A model generated the notes under the pieces. The model saw only the letters and a program-made list of their open reading frames with translations. It made no database searches and was not told the DNA's origin. A DNA stretch of 29,982 bases from Candidatus Wallbacteria bacterium (GTDB lineage Bacteria > Muiribacteriota > JAQTZZ01): assembly GCA_028711905.1 (NCBI GenBank), contig JAQTRI010000002.1, positions 1 to 29,982 of the forward strand, read 5' to 3'. Numbering within the stretch: the first letter of the stretch is position 1; each line of letters starts with the position of its first letter. The position numbers and the translations under genes were made by a program. Of the stretch, positions 1 through 7,798 are shown piece by piece.

Positions 1-2
1 TC

Positions 3-614
3 GGCTTGCTGCCAGGCTCCAGGGAGAAGGAGGTTAAATATCTTCTTCCGGTTCTGCTCAGAGCGGCCAGACTGATTCGCGAAAACATCCCTGAGGCCAG
101 GTTCATAATTCCGCTTACATCCGCGACCTTCAAATCTTCCAGCAGTCTCAATGAGCAGAATATCAGGAATTATATCTTTAAAACACTGCCTGACGCAATA
201 CTGACTGTTGACGAAACATATAATGTGTATCCGATACTTGATTTCGCGATTGTTGCATCAGGCACAGCAACACTGGAAGCGGCATGCGCCAGCACTCCGA
301 TGATTATTATCTACCGGGTTTCTCTGTTGACTGAGTTTTTAGCCAGAATATCCGGAAGACTGCCTCTGGTTTTCGGGTTACCCAACATAATAATGGGCAG
401 GAGAGTGATTTCTGAGTTTGCTCAAAGGGATGCTAACCCTGTAAAGATCGCCAGAGAAGTTACTGCTTTTTATTTTCAGGGCGAGAAAGTTCAGGAGCAG
501 AAAGACTTCCTGCAGGAAATCAAGAAGAAAATGGGCGAACCGGGAGCAACAGAAAGAGCTGCATCAGTAGTAATAGATTTTTTGCAGGAAATCGATCAGG
601 GACAACAGGAATAG
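3..614 (+). CDS. lpxB: Lipid-A-disaccharide synthase, C-terminal part (5' end outside window)
   Basis: LpxB is a GT19 glycosyltransferase. It condenses UDP-2,3-diacyl-GlcN with lipid X to form the lipid A disaccharide at the inner membrane. The frame is open to the left edge and begins with the family motif LLPGSR. It continues with the nucleotide-sugar-binding stretch ASGTATLEAA and the characteristic GLPNIIMGRRVISEF block, and ends in the usual C-terminal helices. About 204 residues are visible of the roughly 380 normal for the family, so the N-terminal Rossmann domain lies upstream of the window. The TAG stop (612-614) lies 19 nt inside the convergent DnaE-like gene, so the two 3' ends overlap tail to tail. 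Its presence implies a lipid A-containing outer membrane. Confidence 0.93.
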   Translation, partial: GLLPGSREKEVKYLLPVLLRAARLIRENIPEARFIIPLTSATFKSSSSLNEQNIRNYIFKTLPDAILTVDETYNVYPILDFAIVASGTATLEAACASTPMIIIYRVSLLTEFLARISGRLPLVFGLPNIIMGRRVISEFAQRDANPVKIAREVTAFYFQGEKVQEQKDFLQEIKKKMGEPGATERAASVVIDFLQEIDQGQQE

Positions 615-3391
615 TTTGCAGGAACCGGTTTGAAATAACTCGGTGTTACACCAGGAATCTGTGCCATGAGTTTCATGTTTTCATGGGTCATCTCAACCGA
701 TTGATCGATTTTCAGCAGATGGTGTTTTTTGTTCTGAGGCATGAGCAGGTAGCAGGACCTGTCGCCTGGATGAGACTTGATCATTGTGTAGAGCTGATTG
801 ATGGCAGACTCAGAAATACCTTCAGTAATTTTAATGCATAAAGGGCAGACCGAAAAAAACAACTCTAAAGGCATAATATGCTCAATGGAAAGCCTGACTT
901 CTTTATGTCTGTTGTAGCGTGAACCTTCGACATAATAGCATCTTGTTATTACAGGTGGACACGCTGGATTGATCGCTTCAGCATGGATTTCATTCGTGCC
1001 GTCACTCCAGGTAGTTAACAACAGGATGCCTCCCGGGATTGATTTCTCTGTTTTTTCAAGCAGGCAAAGTGCAGCTCCAAACCGCTCAAAGCGACCATCT
1101 AAAAAGTGGACCAGGTCAGTGCTGCTTAAAAAGCGGAGCCAGGGTGTGTAGTGACTCAAAGGATGCGGGGAAAGAAAGAAATTCCAGGTTTTGAGCTCAT
1201 CTTCCAATGAGAATGTGGGGAAAAGACTGCTTTGCATTTCTGAGGACTTGGGAGGAAAAGAAACCAGCACCTTTTTTCCGGCCATTCTGAAAACAGGGCC
1301 TGGGGCGTGGTCAACAGAAAAAGTACAGCGTTTTTTCTTCATGATTTCGGAATATTTTCTTAAGCGGGGGGGGTTATCCCAATCAGCGTTCAGCAGAGAG
1401 CAAAAGTAATCGGTAAAGAAGTTAGTTTTGAGAAAAGCCGTCCAGTAGGAAATCAGAGCATAATTCTGGATGTCATACAGATCCAGCAATTTGGGCGTAT
1501 TAGTATGCAGCAATTCGAAAAATAATGTTGATTGCTCAGGACCGAGAAGCTTTTCGAGTCTTGTCTGAAGGTCTGCCTTCAGTTCAGAGTGCTGGAAAAG
1601 TTCCCCTTTTTTAAGCAGTTCAAAGAGTCTGGATCTTTGAAGATAGTCAAAACCAAGCAGTTTAAAGATCTCTCTTGCGTGATCCGCGAAAACCAGATGA
1701 TAGTGAAAATCACCGATAATTTTTTTAAAGGGGGGGAATCTGAGCTTCGGGCGAAAATCTATGGTGCTGATCAGCAGTCCGATAATCAGGGTCAGTTCCT
1801 GCAACCGGCGAGGCCGGATTATCTGCACCAGGGATTTAGCCTTAGGATTATCGAGAAAAAACAAGCCGTCTGAATGACGGCACAGGGATGAGTAAATTTT
1901 CGAATCCGCGGGTTCAATATGGTCCAAACGAATCGAAACATCACTGGTTGAAGAAATGGACGACAGCGTATCTTGAATCACATCGAGAATTTTCATACCT
2001 GAGATGTGAATTCTGGGTACACCGAGGCTATCGAGCAGATCTTTGGAGTATGGACATACAAGCGTGTTGTCCAGATGGAAAGTCGGGAATAGATCTTTGA
2101 CGGATGGCGGCAGCAGAAAAAAGGCAGAACTGTTTTTCTGGAAAAAATGGACCATTCCCTTAAGCAGCGAGTGCAGGCGATGGAACTCTTTGACTTTGGA
2201 CTCAGGAACAATTGAACTTGATGAACTGTTTTTTTTTGCGAGTGAGTCAGTAATGTAATAGGGTATTTTAAGGCATTTACCGGTTTCCCTTCGTGCTGAA
2301 AAACTTTGAAAATGGTTGAACAGAAGGGGATAAACCAGGGTGTCGCCGGCAAGTGTGTTGTTCAGCAAAGTCATCAGCGCATTTCTGGACGAGAAAGGCA
2401 GATGAAAAGAGAAATCCAATTGATTGGCAAATGGCGAAATGCTGCTTTCAATCGCTATGTGGGACCTGTTTAGACCGAGTACTAAGGCTACTTTAAAGTG
2501 TGAAAACTTACCGGCTAAGGGGGTGGATATCAGATTGCGTTCAATCAGGTGCGAGTTAAGCTGATAATACAGTAAAAACATCCTGGTCAGATGATTTTTT
2601 CTGATCCAATCGAGTTCATCCCGCAGATTTTCGAAGTCATTCCCTGTTTTTTGGCAATGATGAAGGACTAATTTTTCGAGACAGGCAAAATCTTCATCCG
2701 GCCAGGATTCACGAATCAGTCTGACATAGTCCTGAAATGAAAAAGAACTGTTTTCCGCCAGCGATTTGGAATGTGCGAGACTTTCGAGCAGATCAGACCT
2801 ATCAGTAAGTTCCTGATCTGTGAGAATATGGCAACCAGATGTTCCACTGTAAGTCTCGAAAAGAGCAGACTGGTCAGGAGAAAGATGGGTAACTTGATCC
2901 AAGTAACAGCTTGTTAATCCATGTTTCGACAAACGCAACAAATCGGAACTGTCGGCGTGTGAACCTATTCCTGCATAACAGTTGGCTGCTCCAGTCAGCG
3001 GGAAACCTTCTCTGATGTACCGGACAGGTATGATTGAGGCAATCTCTGGGCTGATGAATGTATCGCATGATAGAATAGTCAAACCATCCTTTTGATGAAA
3101 AAAACCGTTTAATAGCCTGATCAATTCGAGATATCCCGGTTTAGACAAGGCGTAGAGAAAAACCGGAATGTCATCAGAAACTCTGGCTTCAAGACCAAAA
3201 ATCGGTTTTATTCCTGCCTTGGAAAGAGCTGAGTTGAATTCATGATGGCCAGAAAAGTCATAGTCTGCAATGCCTGCTGCGTTGAAACCATTTGATTTAA
3301 GAAAACCCGCCAGATCGCGAATTTTAATCAATGATTTTCTCACCGAGAATTCTGTTTTGATTCCAAGGGGAACATATTTTTTAACAAACAT
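596..3391 (-). CDS. Catalytically inactive DnaE-like (DNA polymerase III alpha) homologue
   Basis: This is a 931-residue protein with the DnaE domain order but a destroyed active site. The PHP-like N-terminus (residues 1-115) keeps GIKPIFGLEARV, but the metal motif reads LGIKTEFS instead of HxHTxxS, and TDHG is IADYD. In the palm, PDxDxDF is replaced by LDFSFHL (D326, S328, H330). The KFDFLG motif with the third aspartate is RIHISG (H462). GRGSAAG is also lost (AGKFSH). The finger and C-terminal regions remain recognisable: IRPRRLQELT, YALISYWTAFLK, FFLSPHPLSHY, and an OB-like fold at about 770-840. QSSLF at 720-724 is a canonical beta-clamp-binding motif, placed as in E. coli alpha (QADMF). 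The tandem HhH region seems deleted, which explains the short length. ATG at 3391 is chosen; an in-frame TTG at 3403 is the alternative. It is the last gene of the glmM operon, 15 nt after the previous stop. The frame is fully open, so it is not an obvious pseudogene. Confidence 0.85.
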   Translation of the reverse strand: MFVKKYVPLGIKTEFSVRKSLIKIRDLAGFLKSNGFNAAGIADYDFSGHHEFNSALSKAGIKPIFGLEARVSDDIPVFLYALSKPGYLELIRLLNGFFHQKDGLTILSCDTFISPEIASIIPVRYIREGFPLTGAANCYAGIGSHADSSDLLRLSKHGLTSCYLDQVTHLSPDQSALFETYSGTSGCHILTDQELTDRSDLLESLAHSKSLAENSSFSFQDYVRLIRESWPDEDFACLEKLVLHHCQKTGNDFENLRDELDWIRKNHLTRMFLLYYQLNSHLIERNLISTPLAGKFSHFKVALVLGLNRSHIAIESSISPFANQLDFSFHLPFSSRNALMTLLNNTLAGDTLVYPLLFNHFQSFSARRETGKCLKIPYYITDSLAKKNSSSSSIVPESKVKEFHRLHSLLKGMVHFFQKNSSAFFLLPPSVKDLFPTFHLDNTLVCPYSKDLLDSLGVPRIHISGMKILDVIQDTLSSISSTSDVSIRLDHIEPADSKIYSSLCRHSDGLFFLDNPKAKSLVQIIRPRRLQELTLIIGLLISTIDFRPKLRFPPFKKIIGDFHYHLVFADHAREIFKLLGFDYLQRSRLFELLKKGELFQHSELKADLQTRLEKLLGPEQSTLFFELLHTNTPKLLDLYDIQNYALISYWTAFLKTNFFTDYFCSLLNADWDNPPRLRKYSEIMKKKRCTFSVDHAPGPVFRMAGKKVLVSFPPKSSEMQSSLFPTFSLEDELKTWNFFLSPHPLSHYTPWLRFLSSTDLVHFLDGRFERFGAALCLLEKTEKSIPGGILLLTTWSDGTNEIHAEAINPACPPVITRCYYVEGSRYNRHKEVRLSIEHIMPLELFFSVCPLCIKITEGISESAINQLYTMIKSHPGDRSCYLLMPQNKKHHLLKIDQSVEMTHENMKLMAQIPGVTPSYFKPVPANYSCCP

Positions 3392-3406
3392 GGCGCAGAC
3401 CAATCG

Positions 3407-3850
3407 CTAAAACTTGCGGAGATTAGAGCGTGAGGTCGCATATTTTTCATTGGCTATGCGCAAACGAAAGTTGACATATCTAACAAGGGAAAGGAATAGT
3501 TTGCAATAGATTCTTTTATTGATTTTGTAAAGTAAATCAAGCTTTTCCTTAGTGATCTGCAGAGCTGTAACCTCTGCTTCTGCTGTTGCAGTTGCTGGTT
3601 GCCTGCCATTATCCAGTACAGCCAGTTCTCCGAGAAACATCCCCTGCTCAACCAGTCCCATGTTAAGGGGTTCTCCGGCCTCGGTTTTTTTGATCAGCTG
3701 AGCTGTCCCGCTCTTAACAATAAAAAGGGCGTTACCGGGAGCGTCTTGTTGCAGAATTACTGTGCCGGAGGAAAACTTCACTTCATCGGTGAATTTGAGA
3801 ATCTCATCTAATTCATGGCTGGTAAGATCAGAAAAAATAGAGTCCTGCAT
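3407..3850 (-). CDS. Stand-alone cyclic-nucleotide-binding-domain protein (second of pair)
   Basis: This 147-residue protein consists of one cNMP-binding (Crp-type) beta-roll, about residues 5-115, plus a C-terminal helix. There is no DNA-binding or enzymatic domain. The beta-roll pattern is clear (FSSGTVILQQDAPGNALFIVKSG, here shortened: FSSGTVILQ...LFIVKSG). The phosphate-binding cassette reads LGELAVLDNGRQPATA. The position normally held by the phosphate-contacting Arg (xPRxAT) is Gln here, so ligand binding may be altered or lost. It starts 4 nt after the stop of the similar upstream gene, with GAGGG as ribosome-binding site. Its C-terminal helix (KLFLSLVRYVNFRLRIANEK) resembles that of its neighbour, which suggests tandem duplication. 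It could relay a nucleotide signal to, or physically bind, the DnaE-like protein encoded next; this is inference only. Confidence 0.85.
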   Translation of the reverse strand: MQDSIFSDLTSHELDEILKFTDEVKFSSGTVILQQDAPGNALFIVKSGTAQLIKKTEAGEPLNMGLVEQGMFLGELAVLDNGRQPATATAEAEVTALQITKEKLDLLYKINKRIYCKLFLSLVRYVNFRLRIANEKYATSRSNLRKF

Positions 3851-3854
3851 CAGA

Positions 3855-4337
3855 TTAACCCTCGAGATTTTTTAATGTGCTCTGGGCAAAGGCAAATCGC
3901 TCTGAAGTCATGCGCAGCCGTTCGCTGATGAACTGGATCAGGGTCAAAATCAGTTTGACCGACAAGTCCAGATTACGCTTGGAAAGATCTTCAAGAAACT
4001 TTTTTTTAACAATCAGAAGCTCCGCGTTAGAATCAATTACTTCAGCGCAGGCAGATCGCGGCGAATTGTCGATAATGCTCATTTCCCCGAATACCCCCCC
4101 GCGCTCAAGCACTGTCAGTAATTGGCGCTCGCCTGAGTCAGACTCCTTCACTATTGCCACCTGACCACTGACGATAATAAAGAATTCTTCCCCGATGCTG
4201 CCTTCGAGAAACACCTTTTCTCCCTCTTTGAGAACCTTTTCTGCACAGATGGAAAGGAAAGTCTGCAATTCGTCATCAGCGAATTCCTTAAAAAAGGAAA
4301 GATCCCGGAGAACAGCAAATTTATCGGATGTGATCAT
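3855..4337 (-). CDS. Stand-alone cyclic-nucleotide-binding-domain protein (first of pair)
   Basis: This 160-residue protein has a single cNMP-binding beta-roll (about residues 10-125: FKEFADDELQTFL, VFLEGSIGEEFFIIVSGQVA) followed by a long helix (LILTLIQFISERLRM). It has no helix-turn-helix. The phosphate-binding cassette FGEMSIIDNSPRSA keeps the Glu and the Arg, so this member could bind a cyclic nucleotide. The ATG at 4337 overlaps the glmM TGA in an ATGA (4334-4337), indicating translational coupling. A longer reading frame extends into glmM, but its extra 25 residues have no domain character and were excluded. Proteins of this architecture occur widely as sensors whose partner is a separate protein. 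The partner is unknown here. Confidence 0.88.
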   Translation of the reverse strand: MITSDKFAVLRDLSFFKEFADDELQTFLSICAEKVLKEGEKVFLEGSIGEEFFIIVSGQVAIVKESDSGERQLLTVLERGGVFGEMSIIDNSPRSACAEVIDSNAELLIVKKKFLEDLSKRNLDLSVKLILTLIQFISERLRMTSERFAFAQSTLKNLEG

Positions 4338-5707
4338 GGCAGAGGCTCCTCGACAGTGATATGGGACCGGATCAGCTGCTCGGCGTTGTTGATCAAAGAG
4401 TCCAGCATACATTTGCTTTCTGATTCCGCCATAATTCTGATCAAAGGTTCTGTGCCTGAAGGACGGACCACTAAACGCGAAGCACCGTTGCAGTTTAGAG
4501 CAAGAGCGCCGATAGATTCCTGCAAGGGCAGATCATTCCTGAAACGCGTTTTTTCCAGGTCGCTGACGCGCAGGTTTTTGATGGATTGAGGGAATTTTTT
4601 CATGAAAGATTTGATTTCAGAAAGGGGTTCTGCAAGATGATCGACAATCTTCAACAGAAGGAGAGCAGTCAGAATGCCGTCTCCTGTATGCATCATGTCG
4701 CGGTAAATGATATGGCCTGACTGTTCCCCGCCTAAGAGAGCATCGCTTCGGACCATTTCTTCATACACATATTTGTCACCGACTTGTACCTGGCTGACAT
4801 TGATGCTTTCCAGCTGCATGGCCTGCATCATGCCGAGGTTGCTCATAACAGTGGCTACCACGAGATTGTTCTTGAGCAGACCGGCTCGTTTCAGATATCT
4901 GGCACAAATGGCCATGATGTAATCTCCATCGACAATTTCCCCATCATGAGTACAGAAGAGGACTCTGTCCCCATCGCCGTCAAAAGCGAAACCAATATCC
5001 GCCTGTTCGGCCAGAACAGCTTTTGCCAGGGAATCCATTCTGGTTGATCCGCATTCGTGGTTAATGTTTATGCCATCTGGAAGGTCGTTGATAAAAACGG
5101 CTTCGCCGAACAAGCGGGTAAAGACAATCCTTGCCAGACGGTGGGTAGCTCCGTTGGCGCAGTCGATTACTGCGCGCAAGGTTTTCAAGTGATTTGATCC
5201 TGTAATCTGGGCGAAGAGCATTTCTTCATAAAGAGCGATCAGCTCTTCATGGTTCTGGATTCTGCCAATCCGGTCGGATGATGGGGATAGGAATTTTCCC
5301 GACAAAAGGCGTTGCTCAATCAAGGCTTCATGCTCATCGGGAAGCTTGGTCCCCGGAGGAGTGAAAAGTTTGATGCCATTGTCATAGTAAGGATTGTGCG
5401 ATGCGGAAACCATTGCTCCGAACAGGGCGTTGACCCGGCCGGTAAGATAAGAGATGGAGGGTGTGGATGTTACCCCCAGGTTGTAAACCGTCAGGCCGCA
5501 GGCAGCACAGCCTGATGCCAGAGCTGATGCCAGGAAATCGCTGGACAGGCGTGGATCTCTCCCGATGAGCACGACTTTTTTTGCCGAAGGGGACAATTCC
5601 TGCATGATACTGGCAGAAGCCATGCCGAGTTCTAATGCAAAGCTTGCAGTCATGGGATACTCGTTGGCTTTTCCCCTGACTCCGTCAGTGCCAAAAAGTT
5701 TTTTCAT
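4334..5707 (-). CDS. glmM: Phosphoglucosamine mutase
   Basis: GlmM interconverts glucosamine-6-phosphate and glucosamine-1-phosphate, the step before GlmU on the way to UDP-GlcNAc for peptidoglycan and lipid A. The protein is 457 residues, normal for the family (about 445). It opens with MKKLFGTDGVRG. The phosphoserine loop is SASHNP with catalytic Ser103, the metal loop is DGDGDR (residues 243-248), the sugar-specificity loop is GGEQSGH, and the phosphate-binding loop is RPSGTEPLIRI near the C-terminus. The ATG at 5707 is preceded by GGAGGG at 8-nt spacing. The frame stays open for 24 more codons upstream, but these are not part of the family. It is first in the operon glmM - cNMP-binding - cNMP-binding - DnaE-like, and its stop overlaps the next start by 4 nt. 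Confidence 0.96.
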   Translation of the reverse strand: MKKLFGTDGVRGKANEYPMTASFALELGMASASIMQELSPSAKKVVLIGRDPRLSSDFLASALASGCAACGLTVYNLGVTSTPSISYLTGRVNALFGAMVSASHNPYYDNGIKLFTPPGTKLPDEHEALIEQRLLSGKFLSPSSDRIGRIQNHEELIALYEEMLFAQITGSNHLKTLRAVIDCANGATHRLARIVFTRLFGEAVFINDLPDGININHECGSTRMDSLAKAVLAEQADIGFAFDGDGDRVLFCTHDGEIVDGDYIMAICARYLKRAGLLKNNLVVATVMSNLGMMQAMQLESINVSQVQVGDKYVYEEMVRSDALLGGEQSGHIIYRDMMHTGDGILTALLLLKIVDHLAEPLSEIKSFMKKFPQSIKNLRVSDLEKTRFRNDLPLQESIGALALNCNGASRLVVRPSGTEPLIRIMAESESKCMLDSLINNAEQLIRSHITVEEPLP

Positions 5708-5714
5708 ACAAAAG

Positions 5715-5730
5715 CCCTCCGGCGGAAGGG
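5715..5730 (-). promoter_or_regulatory. glmM: Hairpin that would sequester the glmM ribosome-binding site
   Basis: On the transcribed strand CCCTTC, a CGCC loop and GGAGGG can form a 6-bp stem (one G-U pair) that includes the whole Shine-Dalgarno sequence of glmM. A second small hairpin (CCCGG-ttattg-CCGGG, 5746-5761) lies just upstream in the same leader. No known riboswitch is recognised. The pairing is seen in the sequence; a regulatory role is inference. Confidence 0.35.
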
Positions 5731-5837
5731 GACTACAAGTCTCTGCCCGGTTATTGCCGGGTTCCGGGAGATCTGACATGATACTGCGGCAGACCTTCCA
5801 TAAAGCGCAAACAGCGAGTGAAACTTACCTTTGTATT

Positions 5838-5866
5838 AAGTTAACCCGGATTGATAAAATTGACAA
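5838..5866 (-). promoter_or_regulatory. Candidate sigma-70 promoter for the glmM operon
   Basis: Reading leftward, TTGTCA (5861-5866) is followed after 17 bp by TAACTT (5838-5843), about 130 nt upstream of the glmM start. The -35 box is good but the -10 box matches at only three of six positions, so this is a weak call. The rest of the 297-base glmM-asnS intergenic region holds only the features listed here. Confidence 0.3.
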
Positions 5867-5892
5867 GAAAATCAATCTGAACATGCTGGAAA

Positions 5893-5921
5893 TTGTTTTT
5901 TCCGTTTGAGTGAATTAAACT
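5893..5921 (+). promoter_or_regulatory. Candidate sigma-70 promoter for asnS
   Basis: TTGTTT (5893-5898), a 17-bp spacer and TAAACT (5916-5921) lie about 84 nt before the asnS ATG. Spacing is ideal and the box matches are moderate. The implied leader of about 75 nt contains no recognised T-box stem or specifier. Confidence 0.35.
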
Positions 5922-6004
5922 GGGGTTCATGAAATACATCCGTATCCGCAGGCAACGAATTTTTACGGGTTGGTAGAATTCAACAAACAAGTTCGGAGGG
6001 AAAT

Positions 6005-7300
6005 ATGGTCAGCTGGGTTTATTTAAGTGATATTGCAAGTCATGTCGGCAGCAGGGTTGCGCTCAAAGGCTGGGTCATGAACCGGAGATCGTCCGGTGGC
6101 GTCCATTTCGTCATTTTCAGGGACGGCACCGGGATAATCCAGGCATCTTTCTCCAAAGAGGCTTTCAGCGGCGAAGCTTTCGAATCCATCGGCAAAGTGC
6201 CGCTTGAATCTTCCATGGAAGTCTCCGGGACTGTTGTGGCAGAACCCCGTTCAATGACCGGGTACGAGATACGGGTCGAAAGTTACACACTTGTGCAATC
6301 CGCAGAAGGCTACCCAATTGGGAAAAAGGAACACGGGGTGGATTTTCTGATGGATCACAGACATTTGTGGCTTCGCGCTCCCAGGCAGAGGGCGATCCTG
6401 CGCATCAGGGATACTATTATCAAATCTATTCGCGACTTTTTCTACGACAGGGGCTTTACTTTGGTAGATGCTCCAGTCTTTACTCCCTCGGCTTGCGAGG
6501 GTACATCCAATCTGTTCGAGGTTGGTTATTTTGATGAAAAGGCCTATCTGACACAGAGTGGTCAGCTTTACATGGAAGCGGCTTGCATGGCTCTCGGTAA
6601 GGTGTACTGCTTTGGGCCGACATTCAGGGCCGAGAAGAGTAAAACCAGGCGGCATCTGACCGAGTTCTGGATGGTTGAGCCGGAAATCGCCTATATCGAC
6701 ATGGAAGGCAACCTGAAACTCCAGGAAGAATTTGTCGAGCACATTGTTCAGAGAGTGCTGTCGCGCCACAAAAAAGAGTTAAAACTATTAGAGCGGGACA
6801 TCGCGCCTCTGGAAAAAGTCAGGACCCCTTTTGAACGGCTTCATTATGAGGAAGCTATCCGGGTGCTGAATGAAAACGGTTCTGACATCAAGTGGGGGGA
6901 CGACCTTGGCGGTGACGATGAAACGATTTTGACAAAGCTCTACGAAAAGCCGATATTTGTCCATCATTATCCACGAAAGTGCAAGGCGTTTTACATGAAA
7001 AAGGATCCGATAGATGACCGTTACGCGCTTTGCGCTGACATGCTGGCTCCAGAAGGATACGGGGAGATCATCGGCGGTAGTATCCGTGAAGAAGACATCA
7101 ATGAACTGCTTGCTGCGATCAGTAATCACGGTCTGAAAGAGGAACACTTCAAATGGTACCTTGATCTGCGGAAATACGGCAGTGTTCCGCACGGAGGCTT
7201 TGGGCTGGGAATAGAGCGCACTGTGGCGTGGATTTGTGGATTACACCATGTGAGAGAAACAATCCCGTTTCCCCGGATGCTGAACAGGCTGACGCCTTAA
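6005..7300 (+). CDS. asnS: Asparaginyl-tRNA synthetase
   Basis: AsnRS is a class IIb synthetase that charges tRNA-Asn with asparagine in the cytoplasm. The 431-residue protein has an N-terminal anticodon-binding OB fold (about 17-100) and a class II catalytic core from about 130. Motif 2 is FRAEKSKTRRHLTEFWMVEPE-like (residues 207-227; the shorter core is TRRHLTEFWMVEPE). Motif 3 is GGFGLGIERTVAWICG, followed by the AsnRS-typical ending RETIPFPRMLNR. The MLNR ending and motif 2 wording separate it from AspRS and non-discriminating AspRS. Its presence means Asn-tRNA can be made directly. GGAGGG at 5995-6000 fixes the ATG at 6005. It is a single-gene unit, with a convergent gene 50 nt downstream. 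Confidence 0.96.
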   Translation: MVSWVYLSDIASHVGSRVALKGWVMNRRSSGGVHFVIFRDGTGIIQASFSKEAFSGEAFESIGKVPLESSMEVSGTVVAEPRSMTGYEIRVESYTLVQSAEGYPIGKKEHGVDFLMDHRHLWLRAPRQRAILRIRDTIIKSIRDFFYDRGFTLVDAPVFTPSACEGTSNLFEVGYFDEKAYLTQSGQLYMEAACMALGKVYCFGPTFRAEKSKTRRHLTEFWMVEPEIAYIDMEGNLKLQEEFVEHIVQRVLSRHKKELKLLERDIAPLEKVRTPFERLHYEEAIRVLNENGSDIKWGDDLGGDDETILTKLYEKPIFVHHYPRKCKAFYMKKDPIDDRYALCADMLAPEGYGEIIGGSIREEDINELLAAISNHGLKEEHFKWYLDLRKYGSVPHGGFGLGIERTVAWICGLHHVRETIPFPRMLNRLTP

Positions 7301-7350
7301 GATGCCGCAGACAATCAATCAGAGCAGGAAGTAACGCTTCTTTCCGACCG

Positions 7351-7722
7351 TCAGGCTGAAGTGGTGCTTTCGGCCCACTGGCAGCTGGGGCCGATCTCTA
7401 AGATGATGGATTCGTTATTGCCGGTATTTTCAATGGAATGCGCAGTGCCGGCAGGGATCAGAATGGCGTCATTGCGACGGATTTCTACGCTTTCTTCACC
7501 TACCATCATGGTGGCGAGACCGAAGAGCAGAAAATATACCTCTTCATGATGCGGATGCATATGGGATTTGATTTTTTTTCCTGGACCTAAAGTGATTTCC
7601 CTCAAGCTGAGAGCTTTGCACTCAGGGCAGGTCATCTTTCCGATAATTTCCAGTGCGCTGTCTGCTTCGCTCGAATAATCGTGGACAAAATTTTTATATT
7701 TCATGCGATTGATAATATTCAC
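7351..7722 (-). CDS. Small cupin-domain protein
   Basis: This 123-residue single-cupin (Cupin_2) protein has motif 1 GxxxxSHMHPHHEEVYFLLFG, with probable metal ligands H54, H56, E60 or E61, and motif 2 PAGTAHSIENTG with H95. The family includes sugar isomerases, dioxygenases and simple binding proteins, and the substrate cannot be told from sequence. A CPEC pair (residues 32-35) ahead of the barrel is unusual and might bind metal. The start is GTG at 7722: GGAGG lies 6 nt before it, whereas the first internal ATG (7704) lacks a ribosome-binding site. The gene has its own promoter in the 76-nt gap after the DUF2232 gene. Confidence 0.85.
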   Translation of the reverse strand: MNIINRMKYKNFVHDYSSEADSALEIIGKMTCPECKALSLREITLGPGKKIKSHMHPHHEEVYFLLFGLATMMVGEESVEIRRNDAILIPAGTAHSIENTGNNESIILEIGPSCQWAESTTSA

Positions 7723-7751
7723 ATCAAACCTCCGGGTGAGTATCTTTATAC

Positions 7752-7780
7752 ATTCTGAGAGAAAACAAAGCTGGTGTCAA
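7752..7780 (-). promoter_or_regulatory. Sigma-70-type promoter of the cupin gene
   Basis: Reading leftward, a perfect TTGACA (7775-7780), a 17-bp spacer and CAGAAT (7752-7757) end 29 nt before the GTG start. It lies wholly in the intergenic gap after the DUF2232 gene, so the cupin can be transcribed independently. Confidence 0.6.
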
Positions 7781-7798
7781 GAAATTCCGAAATACAGT

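Noticed and set aside
1366..1736. C8 and C7 homopolymers (transcribed strand) inside the DnaE-like gene (1366-1373, 1730-1736) as sequencing frameshifts or phase-variable tracts
   Set aside because: DnaE-like homology continues in the same frame on both sides of each run, so neither a frameshift error nor an off-phase is evident.
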